Part shown: positions 46,904 through 58,020 of the stretch, in pieces
How positions within the stretch are numbered: the stretch's first letter is position 1
Layout: every line of letters begins with the position of its first letter
NCBI GenBank assembly: GCA_021527695.1
Contig: JAKFAO010000001.1
Location: forward strand, 1,302,001 to 1,366,000
Reading direction: 5' to 3'
Source of the DNA: Naematelia aurantialba
Lineage: Eukaryota > Basidiomycota > Tremellomycetes > Tremellales > Naemateliaceae
Length of the DNA stretch: 64,000 nt
Notes under the pieces: model-generated
What the model was told of the DNA's origin: nothing
The model's input: only the letters and a program-made list of their open reading frames with translations
Database searches by the model: none
Program-made: the position numbers and the translations under genes

Positions 46904-49134
46904 TCACGCGTCGTCCGCAGAGATGACCCTCCAAGTCCTCGCCAGCGCCCTCCAGAACAGCGCCTTATCAGTCTCCTCGACCTTGCCAAACCACTTGTCG
47001 CCTACGAGCCCACGCAACTCGGCCTCACTGAGGTCTTCATCTTCGGTCCTGCGGCTGTGTTTGCGGACTTTGATGAGCCTCATGTAGAGGTGGTACGAAT
47101 TGTGCCATAGTTGCTTGAGGATGAGTCGCCCCGTCCTGACTGCCTCGTCTTCCTCTTGTCCGCCTTCTCCACCTCCGCTCCCTCCGGTCCCTCCTAATAA
47201 TGCATCCGTATCTCCTTCTCCCTCTCCTTCTCCTTCTCCTGGTGCCACACCAGCGTCGTAGCTCTCGTCGTCCCCTGCAGGGTCGTCGATATCGTCACCC
47301 AACAGCACCCTGGCATCTTCATCTCCCTCCTCCAGCCGCAACGCCCCATCACCATCGCCATGGTGGTGACTGCCACCTCCCACCTGCCCACGACCAATGG
47401 CGTACTCGCACACTCCTACACAGAGCCGCCAGATGCGTTCAAAGAGCTCAAAAGCGACGAGCCATGCTCCTCCCGTGCGCGAGAGATGCGACGCTACTGT
47501 CACTTCTGCCGGCGAGGCACCGAGCAGCAAGAGTGAGCGGTACAGCGCGAGGTCGGCGAATGTGTACGTCAGTGGGCGAGGGGGGGCGTTTGGGGTGGGG
47601 GAGTTGTGCAGAGTTGGGGGTGAGGAGGAGAGGTCAAGGTAGACATCCCATGCTGTGTTGTGGGATTTGAAGATTGCGTCGCTGGTCGCTACCCAGGTCA
47701 GCTTCGTATACCATATGCTACCCGCCGCTTTCCATGGGTGCATCGGATTCGCTTGAGCCTAGGACGCGACTTCAAAGACAGTGGCAAACATAAGGTGGCA
47801 GTCGAGGTGGGCGACACTCACTCGCTACCCATGGGCCGGAACGCTTCTTGAGCTCGGTCAGGTCCATGAGGCCGACGTTCCCAAGCCACAATGACGGCGT
47901 CGCGCCGGCAGGTGATACAGCTGGCGGCAGTGACATTGCAGATACGAGCCACGCAAACGCTGCTACGGGCAGCAGTGGCGGGGGAGAGTAGATCAGCTGC
48001 ATCTGTCAGCTGGACGCCGACGATCACCCGACTCAAAAGGGAGAAAGAGAGAGCTCGGCAGGGCATGTGGACATACAATACGCTTCGCCGAGATGGCGGC
48101 GCGGTAGAGGGGGATGAGGTCTGGCCCGAGCAGGTTCAGGAACGAGGGCATGTAGGCTATTGGATGACTGGCCTGAGCGAGCACTGTCAGCGAGACTTCA
48201 TAGGGCTCGGTCGGTCATACAGCGTGATCCTTGATCATACTGTAGTCACAAGGATGAGGATACCTGCTGATGGTGGACAGGATAATACGAGAGGCGTACC
48301 CGAGGATGTGTCCGGCCATCCACCAGCCGACGCAGGGTCTCCCCCTCTCTAGGTCCGCGCAACCGCCCTTGCTTGGCCCGATTCGTCGCCCATACCTCCT
48401 CCAGATACGCCGACCGGCCCTCCACGTCGTCTAGGAACGGATTCGGCGACAGGAGCTCCAGCCCGTCGTAGATTTCTTCCAGAAGGGTTCGGAGGTCAAA
48501 TAGGTCTTCTGGCCGGTCGTCCTCTGCTTGTAAGCCGGCGCCCAGCTGCTATAGCACTGCGGTGATCGAGGGAAGTGCAGGATTAGGCGGCGGTGAGAGG
48601 CGAGAAAGAAGAGGAAGACAGGGCGGAGAGGGAAGGGTAGTAGGAACGGAGAGGGGACGGAGAGAGGATTGAGAGGGAAAGTAGAGGGAAGGTAGAGGGA
48701 AGGTAGAGGAAAAGTAGCAGGGAGGAAGAGGCAGAAGGGATGCGGAGGGGAGGGAGGTGGACTCGACAGCTCACCCAAGAGGACACCAACAGTACCCATC
48801 CGCCGACCCCGACCACTGCCTTCTCCCGTAACGTCCCTGCTCCTGAACAGTCCTACCCCCAACCGCTCTCCATGGCGGAAGAACACGAGATCAGAGCTCA
48901 GCGCATGCAGACCCGACGGTAACGACGAGTGCTCGATCGTTCCTGCTGGCACACCTGAAGATAGTCAGCATTCACCTCTAGAAGTCAGCATTCACCTCCA
49001 GATGGCGTTGGTTGGTCGGGAAGAACGACACCGGACGCACCATTAGGATCTGACGAGACGTAATAGACCGTCGACTGCCCTTTGATGTCGTCAAAGTGGG
49101 TGACAAAGAGTCCCGCGAGAGGAGGGAATGACAT
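46904..49134 (-). CDS. DENN-family LCHN/Anr2-like protein (DENND11 type)
   Basis: Seven or so exons give about 600 residues. The N-terminus MSFPPLAGLFVTHFDDIKGQ and, after an intron, GTIEHSSLPSGLHALSSDLV with FFRHGERLGVGLFRS are the opening signature of the LCHN (DUF4484) family. Then come LFDLRTLLEEIYDGLELLSP, SHPIAYMPSFLNLLGPDLIP with LYRAAISAKRI, LIYSPPPLLPVAAFAWL, SLWLGNVGLMDLTELKKRSG and DAIFKSHNTAWDVYLDLSS, matching the 'TTDxIFxxKPxxYDxLxDL' block. A long acidic Gly/Glu insert near 47200-47300 (GEGEGEGEGDTDALLGG) precedes the conserved end FGKVEETDKALFWRALART. DENN proteins usually act as Rab exchange factors in membrane traffic; for LCHN the target is unclear. The intron at 48527-48774 is repeat-swollen. 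Confidence 0.82.
48527..48774. repeat. Purine/pyrimidine repeat intron in the LCHN-like gene
   Basis: This 248-nt intron has near-perfect repeats of gtagagggaag (48680-48715) within a longer gagaggga-rich run (48590-48760) on +. The sense strand is pyrimidine-rich. Frame requires an ACAAG acceptor. Confidence 0.75.
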
Positions 49135-49433
49135 CCCCCTACACGAGTGACCAGGACGCGACGCTGCTGGATATCCAACAAGCAGGCAGGCTCAAGTTGC
49201 CTCGTCCACAGGCAGGATGAACAGAGATTACTGCTACAGTCGGGCCAGAGCTGACTTGGTTACTTGGTTCCACGCGTCGGCCGACACCGCCTCGGCTCTA
49301 TCTTCCATCTTCCGTCTGATATCTGAGATGACGACCACACCCGCACATTGACATCATATGCAAGCGTCGCATCGTGGGATACTCTACAAATGCTATAACC
49401 ACGGCTATCCAGTCGTCGAGAATCAGACAGAGC

Positions 49434-51396
49434 TCACGCAAAGTACTACACCATGGCATCAGCAACGTCAAAGCGGGCTGGGCCATCCAGAATCCAGACT
49501 GCCACACAACATACATGGTGCTCTTTCGCTTTTCTCGCTTGAACCTCGAGGATACCGCCATGGAAGTGCTCATGGGTCAACTGCGTCGCGTTTTGCCGCA
49601 ATGCCAGCTGGAAAAGTTATCCTATCAGTACAGCAGAGGTCTGAACGATTCCAAGCTCACCATGCCCGCCTCGACGCACACAGCTTTCAACTGCGCACCA
49701 TTCATGTCTTCGGTCGATCGAGCGAGTTCCTCAAAACTACCATGATCAGCCATTGCACGCTTTGCGGCTGTATGCTCAGAGCTCACTTGACGCCGTGATG
49801 ATTGAGCTTTCGCGCGTGAATCTGCAATATCCTCTCCCGGGCCGACTCGTTTGGCAAAGGAAACTCGATTTTCCTATCTAACCGACCAGATCGGAGCAGG
49901 GCGGGGTCAAGGATGTCGATACGGTTAGTAGCTGCGATGACCTGTATCTGGTCAGCTACCCACATAGTTCATTCATGTGGAACAGCTAACCTTGATCCGG
50001 GCATCACTCGAGAAGCCGTCCAGCTGATTCAGCAGCTCCAACATCGTCCGCTGCACCTCCCGGTCTCCCGCCTTGTCACTATCGAAACGCTTTGTCCCTA
50101 CAGCGTCCAGCTCGTCGATAAAGATGATTGCAGGTGCCTTTTCCTTTGCCAGCTCAAACGCGTCTCGTACCAGCTTGGCACCGTCTCCAATATACATCTG
50201 CACAAGGGCGGGACCGGCGAGTTTGAGGTAACATGCGCTCGTCTGGGCAGCACAGGCTCGGGCAAGCAGGGTTTTGCCGGTCCCTGTTGACATTCAGTTG
50301 GGGCATCCGGGGTCTCGCAAGCCACCCACCTGGAGGGCCATACATGAGACACCCCTTTGGTGGGGTGATGCCGAGGGTCTTGAATTTGTCGGCTTGTTGC
50401 ATAGGCAGCACACTAACCGACGTGAGCGACGAGGGTGGTGACAAGTTTGTCGGTGACTCACATTGCCTCGACTAGCTCTTCAATCTGCTTGTCCAATCCA
50501 CCGATATCGGTATACGTCTCTGTCGGTCGCTCGTCCACTTCCATCGCCTTGACACGAGCGTCGTATTCTGCACCTTTCAGCACGAACAATGCGAGTCCGT
50601 AGACAGGCTCTCACCTGCCGGCAGCTTGTCCAGGATGAGATACGAGTCCTTGTTGACCCCGATGAGGTCTCCTGGACGAAGCTCATTGTGCGGCACCAAG
50701 CCGATGATGGGGAGGAAGATTGTCTGTCCTCAGAGTCAGCTTAGTCACCCACGAGGTTAAGCAGTTGTGGCTGACCTGTCTCGTTGAAGTCTTGATGACT
50801 GCGCATTTACTCTTCTTGGCATTCTGCTCGTTATGTGTCGCTCCCTCCTGCGCCTCTGGGTCCACGTCTAGGATCTTGAGCTGCATCAGCCGTATTCTCC
50901 GACAGACACGGCCCTGCTTGTTGACAACGACGACCTACCTCGACAACCTTGGAGACCAAATAGGGCAGCACCTTGTTCTGCTTGATCTTGGTGGTGTTAT
51001 CCGCAATCTTCTCTAACATCTGCTCGCGCTCATGCTGTAGCCTCAAATTCTCCTGACGCATCATCTTGACCTCATTGTCGATCATCCGAGTCTGCATCTT
51101 GATATCCTGCGCATCAGACTGCCGCTGCGTCAGCATCCATCTCAACCATCTACACAGAGTTCCGATTGTCGAGTCATCAAGCGGATACAGAGTCATCAAC
51201 GCACGTTGAGTACACCCTCCGGGATATCGTCTAATGGGTCCTCTTGCGGCTTCTCAGGCTCCATCGGTACGTCCTCGGTCGCTTCGGTCTCAGGTGCGGT
51301 AGAGGAAGCGCCGTCAATCGACGACGAGTTGGGTTTGTTCGCATCGGACGGCTGCTCGGGAGGGGGTTGAGGTGGATCGGATGCAGGTGCCGACAT
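49434..51396 (-). CDS. RPT5: 26S proteasome regulatory ATPase Rpt5 (PSMC3)
   Basis: About nine exons encode roughly 450 residues. After a Pro/Ser-rich N-terminus ([20 protein letters not shown]) comes the coiled coil ([20 protein letters not shown]), the OB domain ([20 protein letters not shown]) and the AAA+ module: [20 protein letters not shown], Walker [19 protein letters not shown] split by an intron, the pore loop [20 protein letters not shown], Walker [21 protein letters not shown], and the arginine fingers [18 protein letters not shown]. The last exons carry [20 protein letters not shown] and [13 protein letters not shown]. The C-terminal three residues are YFA, whereas Rpt5 usually ends in a full HbYX motif (YYA or FYA) that docks into the 20S alpha ring. 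The last coding exon is tiny. It is one of six base ATPases unfolding ubiquitinated substrates. Confidence 0.96.
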
Positions 51397-51668
51397 GATG
51401 TAGGCTCTGCGGTGAGCGTGTAGAGTGGGAGAGAGTGTAGAGATGTGGTGTGGAACGTCGAAGAGAGCGACTCGTCAGCCCGCGCGGTAGGTGGAGAATT
51501 CGTCGCGTGGCAAATCCAGTCATTCTCCCTGCTATATACGGTTTCTGCCTGCTCCATATACACGGTTCAAGTGCTTCAGCGCTTCATACATATCGCTGGT
51601 TGGCTACGAGCGCACGCAGGGCGGGCTGCGAGAAGACCAATCGGGGCACACAAAGGCCATCTGGACAG
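51397..51668. promoter_or_regulatory. Shared divergent promoter region, RPT5 / acidic orphan
   Basis: The 272-bp gap between the RPT5 start (minus) and the proposed start of the next gene (plus). No PACE-like GGTGGCAAA proteasome element was seen in either orientation on reading; only a partial gtcgcgtggcaaatc (near 51501) is close. Confidence 0.45.
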
Positions 51669-53704
51669 ATGCAGTTCTCGACCAGGAATGCCTTTTACCT
51701 GCGGGTCTCCAATTACCGAGTCATTCCCCTCTTCCTGTACCTAGACGAGCGACATGTGAGTCGATGCATCGGTTTCCTGCCATCGTCTCTGATCATCTAT
51801 CACCGTCTGGCCCCACCTAAGAAGCTTCAGTTAAGATCGCGCTGGTCTTTCATGCCACCCGAAACACGGCGGCTTCGCGAGTGGTGCAGATGCGAGGCAG
51901 GTGCAGGCTGACCACCGCACAGGTGGACTGGATGGAGGATCGCGTCCTGCAGCTAGTCATGGTCGCGCTGCAATCCAAGTACGCCATGCCCCAGTCCTGC
52001 CTTGGACCTAATTGCCCCTGCAAGACTGACCATGCAGGCTTCCACTGCTGCTTGTCAACTCTCGCTCAGAGAAGAAGCATCAAGTCCATGTCGAACGAGG
52101 AGGTACGGTCGTCCTGGACATCTATGCCGAGGTGGTGCTGATAATTGGGACAGAGGGATATCAGTACTGTTACTTCCTTAGGACGACGACGAGGACCGAG
52201 GTGGTTCTCCTCAAGGTTCGTCTTCCCTTTTACATCCACGACTGCAAAGTCATACATCCTACTATCATGCAGCTTGGCACCATGCAGCTTGGCACTCCAC
52301 CTCAGCGCCATTCTGCCAATGCTTAGATCACAACACTCCATAACGCGTCCACTGACTGCAAGCTACAGAACAAGACTTACTCGCTGCGCCCGCCCACGCC
52401 ACCGCCTGAATCGACTCCGCTGCGCGAACAAACGCCAAAACGATCTCGCGCGCCCTCAACCCCCCGAGCACGGGGTACACCGACGAAACGGGCGCGGTCG
52501 TCCAGGACCCGATCGCGGTCCGCCAGCGTGAGGTCAGAGGTTTCGCCTCTGGTCGTCAGAGACGACGGTAACGGCGACGGCGACGGCGACGATGACGACC
52601 GAGCGGCCGAGGCGGAGGTGCGCGTCAAGGCTGAGCCTGAAGACACGCCGGTCCCCGCGCCGTCGCCGACGCCGGGCGTCGAGGTCGAGGTCGACGAGCG
52701 TGGGATCAAGGACTGGAAGCCTGACGTGAATGTCACGTTCAAAGGTGCGTTTCACCCCACCCCGTGCCCACAAAGCAGACCGTCATGGTGGAACTGCAGA
52801 TCATTTATTCCCTTGGATGAGAAGAAGGAACATGGTTGAGAAGAAGGAACTTGGTTGAGAAGAAGGAACTTGGTTGAGAAGAAGGAAGGTGTAAAAGAGA
52901 AGAAAGCGGGAAGAGAGAAAAGAAAAGCAAGACGGCAGCTTACGGCCTATACCTGTAGGGTTCGGCACGAGCTCTGTCCAGCTCGTGTTGATCGTAGAGC
53001 CGTACCCTCCTCTGCCGCAGAGCGAGTACGCGCCGCCCTCCTCCCGCCTCTCGAGCCGCTCGACGTCGATCGCGGCCTCGCGCTCTCGGTCCCGCCAGCT
53101 CGGCACCGGGCGATACTCGTCGACCTCGCTCTCCGTCGCTCCTGACGCCGCTGGCTCTGCGCGCTCCATCTACGCGCCAAACATGCGCAACGCCTCGCGA
53201 TCCGTCTCGGCTGCCCCACGAGGCTCTGCCACCCCCGGTCGCGATGCCTCTACGACGCCTGGCCCATCCGGTTCTGGTTCTGTCTATGTCTCTGGAACAG
53301 GCTCGGGGCGGCGGCGCCGGGCGAGTCAGACACCGTTGTTTATGCGCGACACGACGGTAGACGACGACGAAGAGGATGAAGAGCAGCACCAAGCGTATAC
53401 CGAAGCGCTGCGGGAGGGCAGACTGCGACTACCCAGCGTGTCGAGACCTGCGGGCGCAGACGTTGAGGGGCGAGAAGCGAGTTTGAGACGCGCAGAGGGG
53501 CGGAGGAGCGTGAGGCGCGCGACGGGGGACGAGGACGACGACGACGACGACGACGACGTGCCAGAGACGCTCGAGGCGATGAGCCAGCGCTTGGTGCGCA
53601 GTAGCGAGATTGAGGAAGCCGTCACGAGGGTGCAGGGCGGCTGGGAGGAACGTGCACCGGGAGAGGAGAGTGCCGTCATGGGCAGGGAGGAGCCGGGGGA
53701 TTAG
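51669..53704 (+). CDS. Acidic, Arg/Ser-rich probable nuclear protein of unknown function
   Basis: I do not recognise the family. The second half is convincing: a frame from about 52333 reads KTYSLRPPTPPPESTPLREQ, TPKRSRAPSTPRARGTPTKR, SSRTRSRSASVRSEVSPLVV and GIKDWKPDVNVTFK, joins across the intron 52745-52958 to GFGTSSVQLVLIVEPYPPLP, and continues through Ser/Arg-rich sequence and an acidic run (GDEDDDDDDDDVPETLEAMS) to a stop at 53702-53704. The VNVTFKGF...VLIVEPYPPLP segment looks like an ordered strand pair and may mark a conserved domain. The first half (MQFSTRNAFYLRVSNYRVIP, then VALQSKYAMPQSCLGPNC) is uncertain: I could not join all exons in one frame. The basic SR-like patch and acidic tail suggest a nuclear protein; no catalytic motif is seen. 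Confidence 0.5.
52745..52958. repeat. Tandem repeat inside an intron of the acidic orphan
   Basis: Within this 214-nt intron about four copies of a 20-bp unit (ggttgagaagaaggaactt and variants) run from 52818 to 52890, followed by an aagagaagaaagcgggaag purine run. Unlike the other repeat introns, purines are on the sense strand here. Confidence 0.8.
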
Positions 53705-53993
53705 ACTAGAGTAGCGCGAGCGCTAGTACGAGCCCGAATCTAGATTCTCAAAACTGGTGTTGCTCGGCTTGTACCGCGTCCTCGACCCGCTACGCTACAT
53801 GTACCCTGTATGGCGAGTCCTGCCATTACGACGATACGAGCGACGGATGCATACACTGGGATACTGCTTGTACTGCTGATACTCCACCAACATGCACGCT
53901 ACACCGCCTCCGCTGACCACCGCCCTGTCTACCGTCTTGAATGTTATCTATTCATCTGCCATCAGACGTTGTTTGTCCGGCAGCACACTCGCG

Positions 53994-56787
53994 CTATTCG
54001 TCCTCCCCGTCCGGCTCCTTCTGCTCGACCCTGGGCAATGTCGCCGCCTGCCACGCCTTCCAGCCCGCCACCCCCGCCCAGACCACATCGTCCACATCGA
54101 GCGCCTGCCTGACCTCGAACTTGCCAATCACCCACGGCACGAAATACAGCCACCCCACCACCTGCCGCGCCAGCCCGAGGTACGCCGTCACTGCAAAGTC
54201 GCCTGCCAGCGTCCCTGCGCGCCGATTCTGCTCGGCCTGCAGGATTTCCCCGGCCAACGCGCATGCACCAAAGACGGACTCCACAGCGGGAGAACGGAGG
54301 AACACGTGGACACTTTGTTTGGGCGTGCGGACCACGTGTGGCGCGAGCAAGTGCAGCTGCAGGTAATGTGCCGGCAGGTAGATGACTGCGAAGCAAGCGC
54401 TGATGAGCTGGATCCACGCTCGTCAGCTGTCGTCGAGATAGAGAATCAGAGGGAAACAGACAAGTAGGCGCATAGGTAAGGTGATCTGCGACTCGACACG
54501 CATACTCTGTCGCTCGCGATGACTGGGACGTGAGCGGCTCAATTGCCACCGACTGCCAGGGGCAAATGCGAGCGGCCACACTACCCTCATGCGCAGAATC
54601 GCAGGGACAACATTCCACGCCTCCAATACCACCGCGAGCACGATCGCCAGGAAATGGTCGCCCTCGTAAATGATAATCCCAAGCCCACCAAGGGACTTTG
54701 CAATGTCTGCAAAGGCACCGAGATAGGTCGCTGTTGTGGAGATGCCCGCTGACGTCGTGCGGGTGTACCAGTATACCATGGAGAGAAGGCCGATGGGCAA
54801 GCTGATGAATGCGTCCCTACGCAGAGTCAGATCCCGTTGGAGAAGCTGGATTCGACATGACCCTAGTCAGTCCTCTTCGAGAATCCGAATGTCGACATGA
54901 CAGGCATGTCGTAGACGTTCAGCGGCAAGAGGGACGTACGCAGCAAAGGATATCAAAAATCGACGCCAAGGATGTGCGCCTTCCGCCTTGCTCCCCAGTA
55001 GTCCGGCTGTTCCAAATGTAAGCGGACTGCCAGAGTTCGAAGGCGGTCGGACTCACTCAGTTGCTCCCATGCATCATGCTCAAACATCACATCCGCATGC
55101 GTCGCGTTCTCCGCCATGCGCGTTGGCTGGGACACACCATCAAGCATCTGCACTCGTACTGGCGTCAACGACGAGAATCGCATAGTGTGCGTGACGGTCA
55201 TCGTCTCTGGGTCACCCGAGCCTGTGATGTATGCCTCAGCACATCCGGAAAATCGTCGCGAGGAAGTCTCACGGTCACGCGGGATGCCTGAGCAGTTTCC
55301 AATTGTTACTGGGAGTCGGTGTATATGCTGGACAAGTCAGCGACACGCGTGAAATCGCAGTTGAAGACTCACTCGGGGTCCAGCGGCATGCTGAAGGTTC
55401 CCAAGATACGGTCCATAGGCCAGTTCCTTCCTGCCCCCGTCGTTGGCGGGGAACAGGACGAATCGTGTCTCCCAGTGTCCGTTCGATTTGTAGTCCCTGT
55501 GGCAGAGCCATTTTGAAGCTCTGAATCCCGTCTTCTTTTGTCCGCACTAGATGCACGACCGCGTCAGCATTTCAGTCTAGCCTCTCTGACCGACGCACAG
55601 AGGTCTCGCGGAGGTCTTTGTGTTTCTTGTCGAATGCCTTGAGATTGAACAATCGAGTCTCGTTGATGATGTAGACGTGGGACCTGCTTCTCAGTACTCA
55701 TATCAGCCGATGGAAGGAGACAAACCTCGAAACAATGTAAGCGTTACGTTTCTTCTCCACCATGCCATTATTGTGATTCTTCTTCACATCCTTCTTCTCG
55801 TCGTTCATCTCATCATCGCCGTTGATGAAGGCGTAAAAATCCTCTTCGTCCTCTTCGTCGGAAGCGCTCTCTTCAGTCGTATTTCCGGTGGGGCATTTCT
55901 CGTCGAATTGGTGGAACTCGAGCAGGGGGAACGATATGGCCATATGCTTGATCGCGTCGACAATTTTTGACTGGTGTTCTGGGTCGGAAGGGATTTTGCT
56001 CGCATTCAAGACGCTGGTGCCGTCAGCCGCACGTCGCGAAGGGTGCGTCCCTCTGGACAGGATTTACCCATCTGCGAGCTTCGGGACTAAGCCGATCTGA
56101 GGACGCCAGTCTGTCCAAGCGTCGAGCCTGTCTAGCTTGGATGGCGCGGTTGGGATGATCCCCACCCCCAGCCTTACATCCTTTCCATAGAGAGTTTCGT
56201 CGTAGCTGTTTCACCCATCAGCGCCAGATCTTCCCCCTAGAACCTTCAGCTCACAATCGCTGTAACGGGAGATCGAAAGTGAACGTCACGTCTTTGGACT
56301 TTGAGGTCAAACTCAGGCCGCTCGCGACAATTCCGGCAAACAAGATCTCTTCGATCGGCTCGATTTGCACTTCTTGGACTTGGACACCGACGAACCCTGC
56401 CAGCGCCTCGTCCGCTCCCTGCACGTCTTTTCCCGCTCCTCGTTCCGCGTGATACCGCTCCAACTCGGCAGCTATCCACTCTGGGTCGTCCGCTTTCCGA
56501 GCGTACACCGTGACAGCTAGGTCGTACTTTGTCTCGACGCCTATCAGGGGCCGTACAACGGAGCCCCCAGTGATGGGTGCCGTGCCATTATGCAGCAGCT
56601 CCTTGTGCGGATTGCGCGCAGTGTCTATCACTGTCCACGTAATGTACAGCAGCGCACACACGACGACGCCTACCACGCAAGCGGCGAAGACAATACAGGA
56701 GATGGCCATGCACCGCCATGCCGAGCGCTTGCGCGGCGATGCCGTTGGAGCGGACAGTTGGAGTCGCGGCGAAGTCTCGAGTTCCAT
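53994..56787 (-). CDS. Uncharacterised fungal multi-pass membrane protein with large extracytosolic domain
   Basis: Several exons encode about 750 residues. The start is the ATG at 56785-56787; the longer upstream frame begins with GTG, not ATG. After a short cytosolic leader (MELETSPRLQLSAPTASPRK) there is one transmembrane segment, AISCIVFAACVVGVVVCALL, then a large presumably luminal or external domain: YDLAVTVYARKADDPEWIAA, VTFTFDLPLQRL, IGIIPTAPSKLDRLDAWTDW, FPLLEFHQFDEKCPTGN, CHRDYKSNGHWETRFVLFPA, LAYGPYLGTFSMPLDP and MRFSSLTPVRVQMLDGVSQP. The C-terminal third is hydrophobic (SLPIGLLSMVYWYTRTTSAG, AIVLAVVLEAWNVVPAILRM, LARQVVGWLYFVPWVIGKFE). From memory the HWET and RTTSAGIS blocks recur in unnamed fungal proteins; a distant likeness to CLPTM1 is possible but unproven. 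Confidence 0.65.
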
Positions 56788-56930
56788 GGCTGGAGGTGCA
56801 GTGCGGCACTCGTCGCCATCGAGCAAGCACGATGATGACGTCGGCAGACTTTTGACTGGGTCAAGCACAAAGACCGCTGGCAGCACCCGCCCCCGGAGAA
56901 TAGGATGAGGGCTGAGAAACGACACGTGAC

Positions 56931-57629
56931 ATGGATGAAATGTATGACGGCTCGTTCAGGCACGAGAACAGCGTGTTTCAGCTTGATCGATCTCACTGGA
57001 ACACGGTCATCGTCACCACTACCAACCCCGAGAGCAAAGAGGAGCAGGGAGAGGCTCCTGGTGCGAGAATGGTCTCTTGGACCATCGGCCTCCCGGCAAT
57101 CACTGGAGTTTTGGTGGCGATTGGAGGGCTTGGGGCCTTGGGGAAGCCGGTCGGGGATTGTATTACAAAACAGGAGCCAGAGGAAGGCGTGGGTCTCGAG
57201 AGGATATGTCTGCTGATCCAAAGGCTTCGCCTGCCGAACAACCGGCTGCTCAGGCCAGGGGGAATACGTACTATCACTGTTGCGGAATCATGATTAACAA
57301 CCCCCCGCCGGTTATACAATTAAACCCAGTGGCTCCCATCGCCACCACTCCGTGAGTGCATCGCACCCACGCTCATTCTCAAGTCTTTCTTGACTTCGGC
57401 ATCATCGGAGCAGAAGACTGATGGTGGTACTCAGCCCGGGACCAGTCCCACCAATGACGGTTCCGGCGCCAACGTCGGAGCCTGAAACCCGACCCCTGCC
57501 GTGAGTAACTACACTCGCAAAGCAGGCTCTAGTATTGATCACTCTTCTTAGAAGCGCCACAGAAGCTGGCAACGGCCCTGTTCCGCAAGGGAACAATGAG
57601 GACTTGGATCTACCAGCGAAGCGGTGAAC
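56931..57629 (+). CDS. Putative small single-pass membrane protein
   Basis: A first exon from the ATG at 56931 encodes MDEMYDGSFRHENSVFQLDR, SHWNTVIVTTTNPESKEEQ and a hydrophobic helix SWTIGLPAITGVLVAIGGLG, followed by a basic stretch (LIQRLRLPNNRLLRPGGI). With an intron from about 57268 (donor GTACTA, the weakest step), then introns ending gagcag and cttcttag, the frame continues APIATTPRLMVVLSPGPVPP, TVPAPTSEPETRPLPSATEA and GNGPVPQGNNEDLDLPAKR to a TGA. I know no family. Support is the helix, the Pro/Thr-rich tail and frame-keeping introns; against it are the weak second junction and short length. It is divergent to the multi-pass membrane gene only 143 bp away. Its last intron and exon are duplicated just downstream. 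Confidence 0.4.
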
Positions 57630-57743
57630 AACGCTGTCCAGTAAGGGAACCATGAGGACCGCTCTTCCGTGAGTGACCACACACGCAATGTAAACTCTAG
57701 TATTGATCATCCTACTTGAAAGCGCCACAGAAGCTGGCAACGT
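57501..57743. repeat. Tandem duplication of a terminal intron plus exon start (168-bp period)
   Basis: The 74-bp block at 57501-57574 (gtgagtaactacactcgcaa onward to agaagctggcaacg) recurs at 57669-57742 with about a dozen differences. Both copies start at a GTGAGT donor and run through a tctagtattgatca stretch into the exon words gcgccacagaagctggcaac. The first copy has acceptor cttcttag; the second reads cctacttgaaag, so the TAG acceptor is lost. Shorter words (aaggggac, ccggaagggg) repeat further on to about 57810. Confidence 0.8.
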
Positions 57744-58020
57744 CGTCATCCCAGAAGGGGACGGCCGTCCCGGAAGGGGAGGACAACGCCGTTCCGGAAG
57801 GGGACGACGGGGTGACAGAGTGCGTCGTTGCATGAAGGGGGCAACGACACCTTTCTGTATTATATGTTTATAATTCCATTCCGGGCTCTACAAGGACACT
57901 CTTCCTGGTCACTTGTCATCATACGGGCTATGCATTCGAATGCGAACACTGATTTACACGAAATTAAATCATTCAACACCCAACCCTTCCTTCTCTCGTC
58001 TTGTAGTCCCGCTCCTCCAT
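57630..58020. other. Convergent intergenic region with duplicated exon remnant, 3' of HSP90
   Basis: These 391 bases contain the second, degenerate copy of the terminal exon described above, then the 3' end of HSP90 on the minus strand. No additional gene is supported. Confidence 0.55.

Noticed and set aside
51491..52079. Rad9-like checkpoint clamp subunit for the orphan next to RPT5
   Set aside because: One frame gives SEKKHQVHVER, reminiscent of Rad9, but neighbouring segments did not match and the exons would not join in frame.
56788..56925. N-terminal extension of the multi-pass membrane gene
   Set aside because: The longer frame starts with GTG; the first ATG is at 56785-56787, just before the transmembrane segment.
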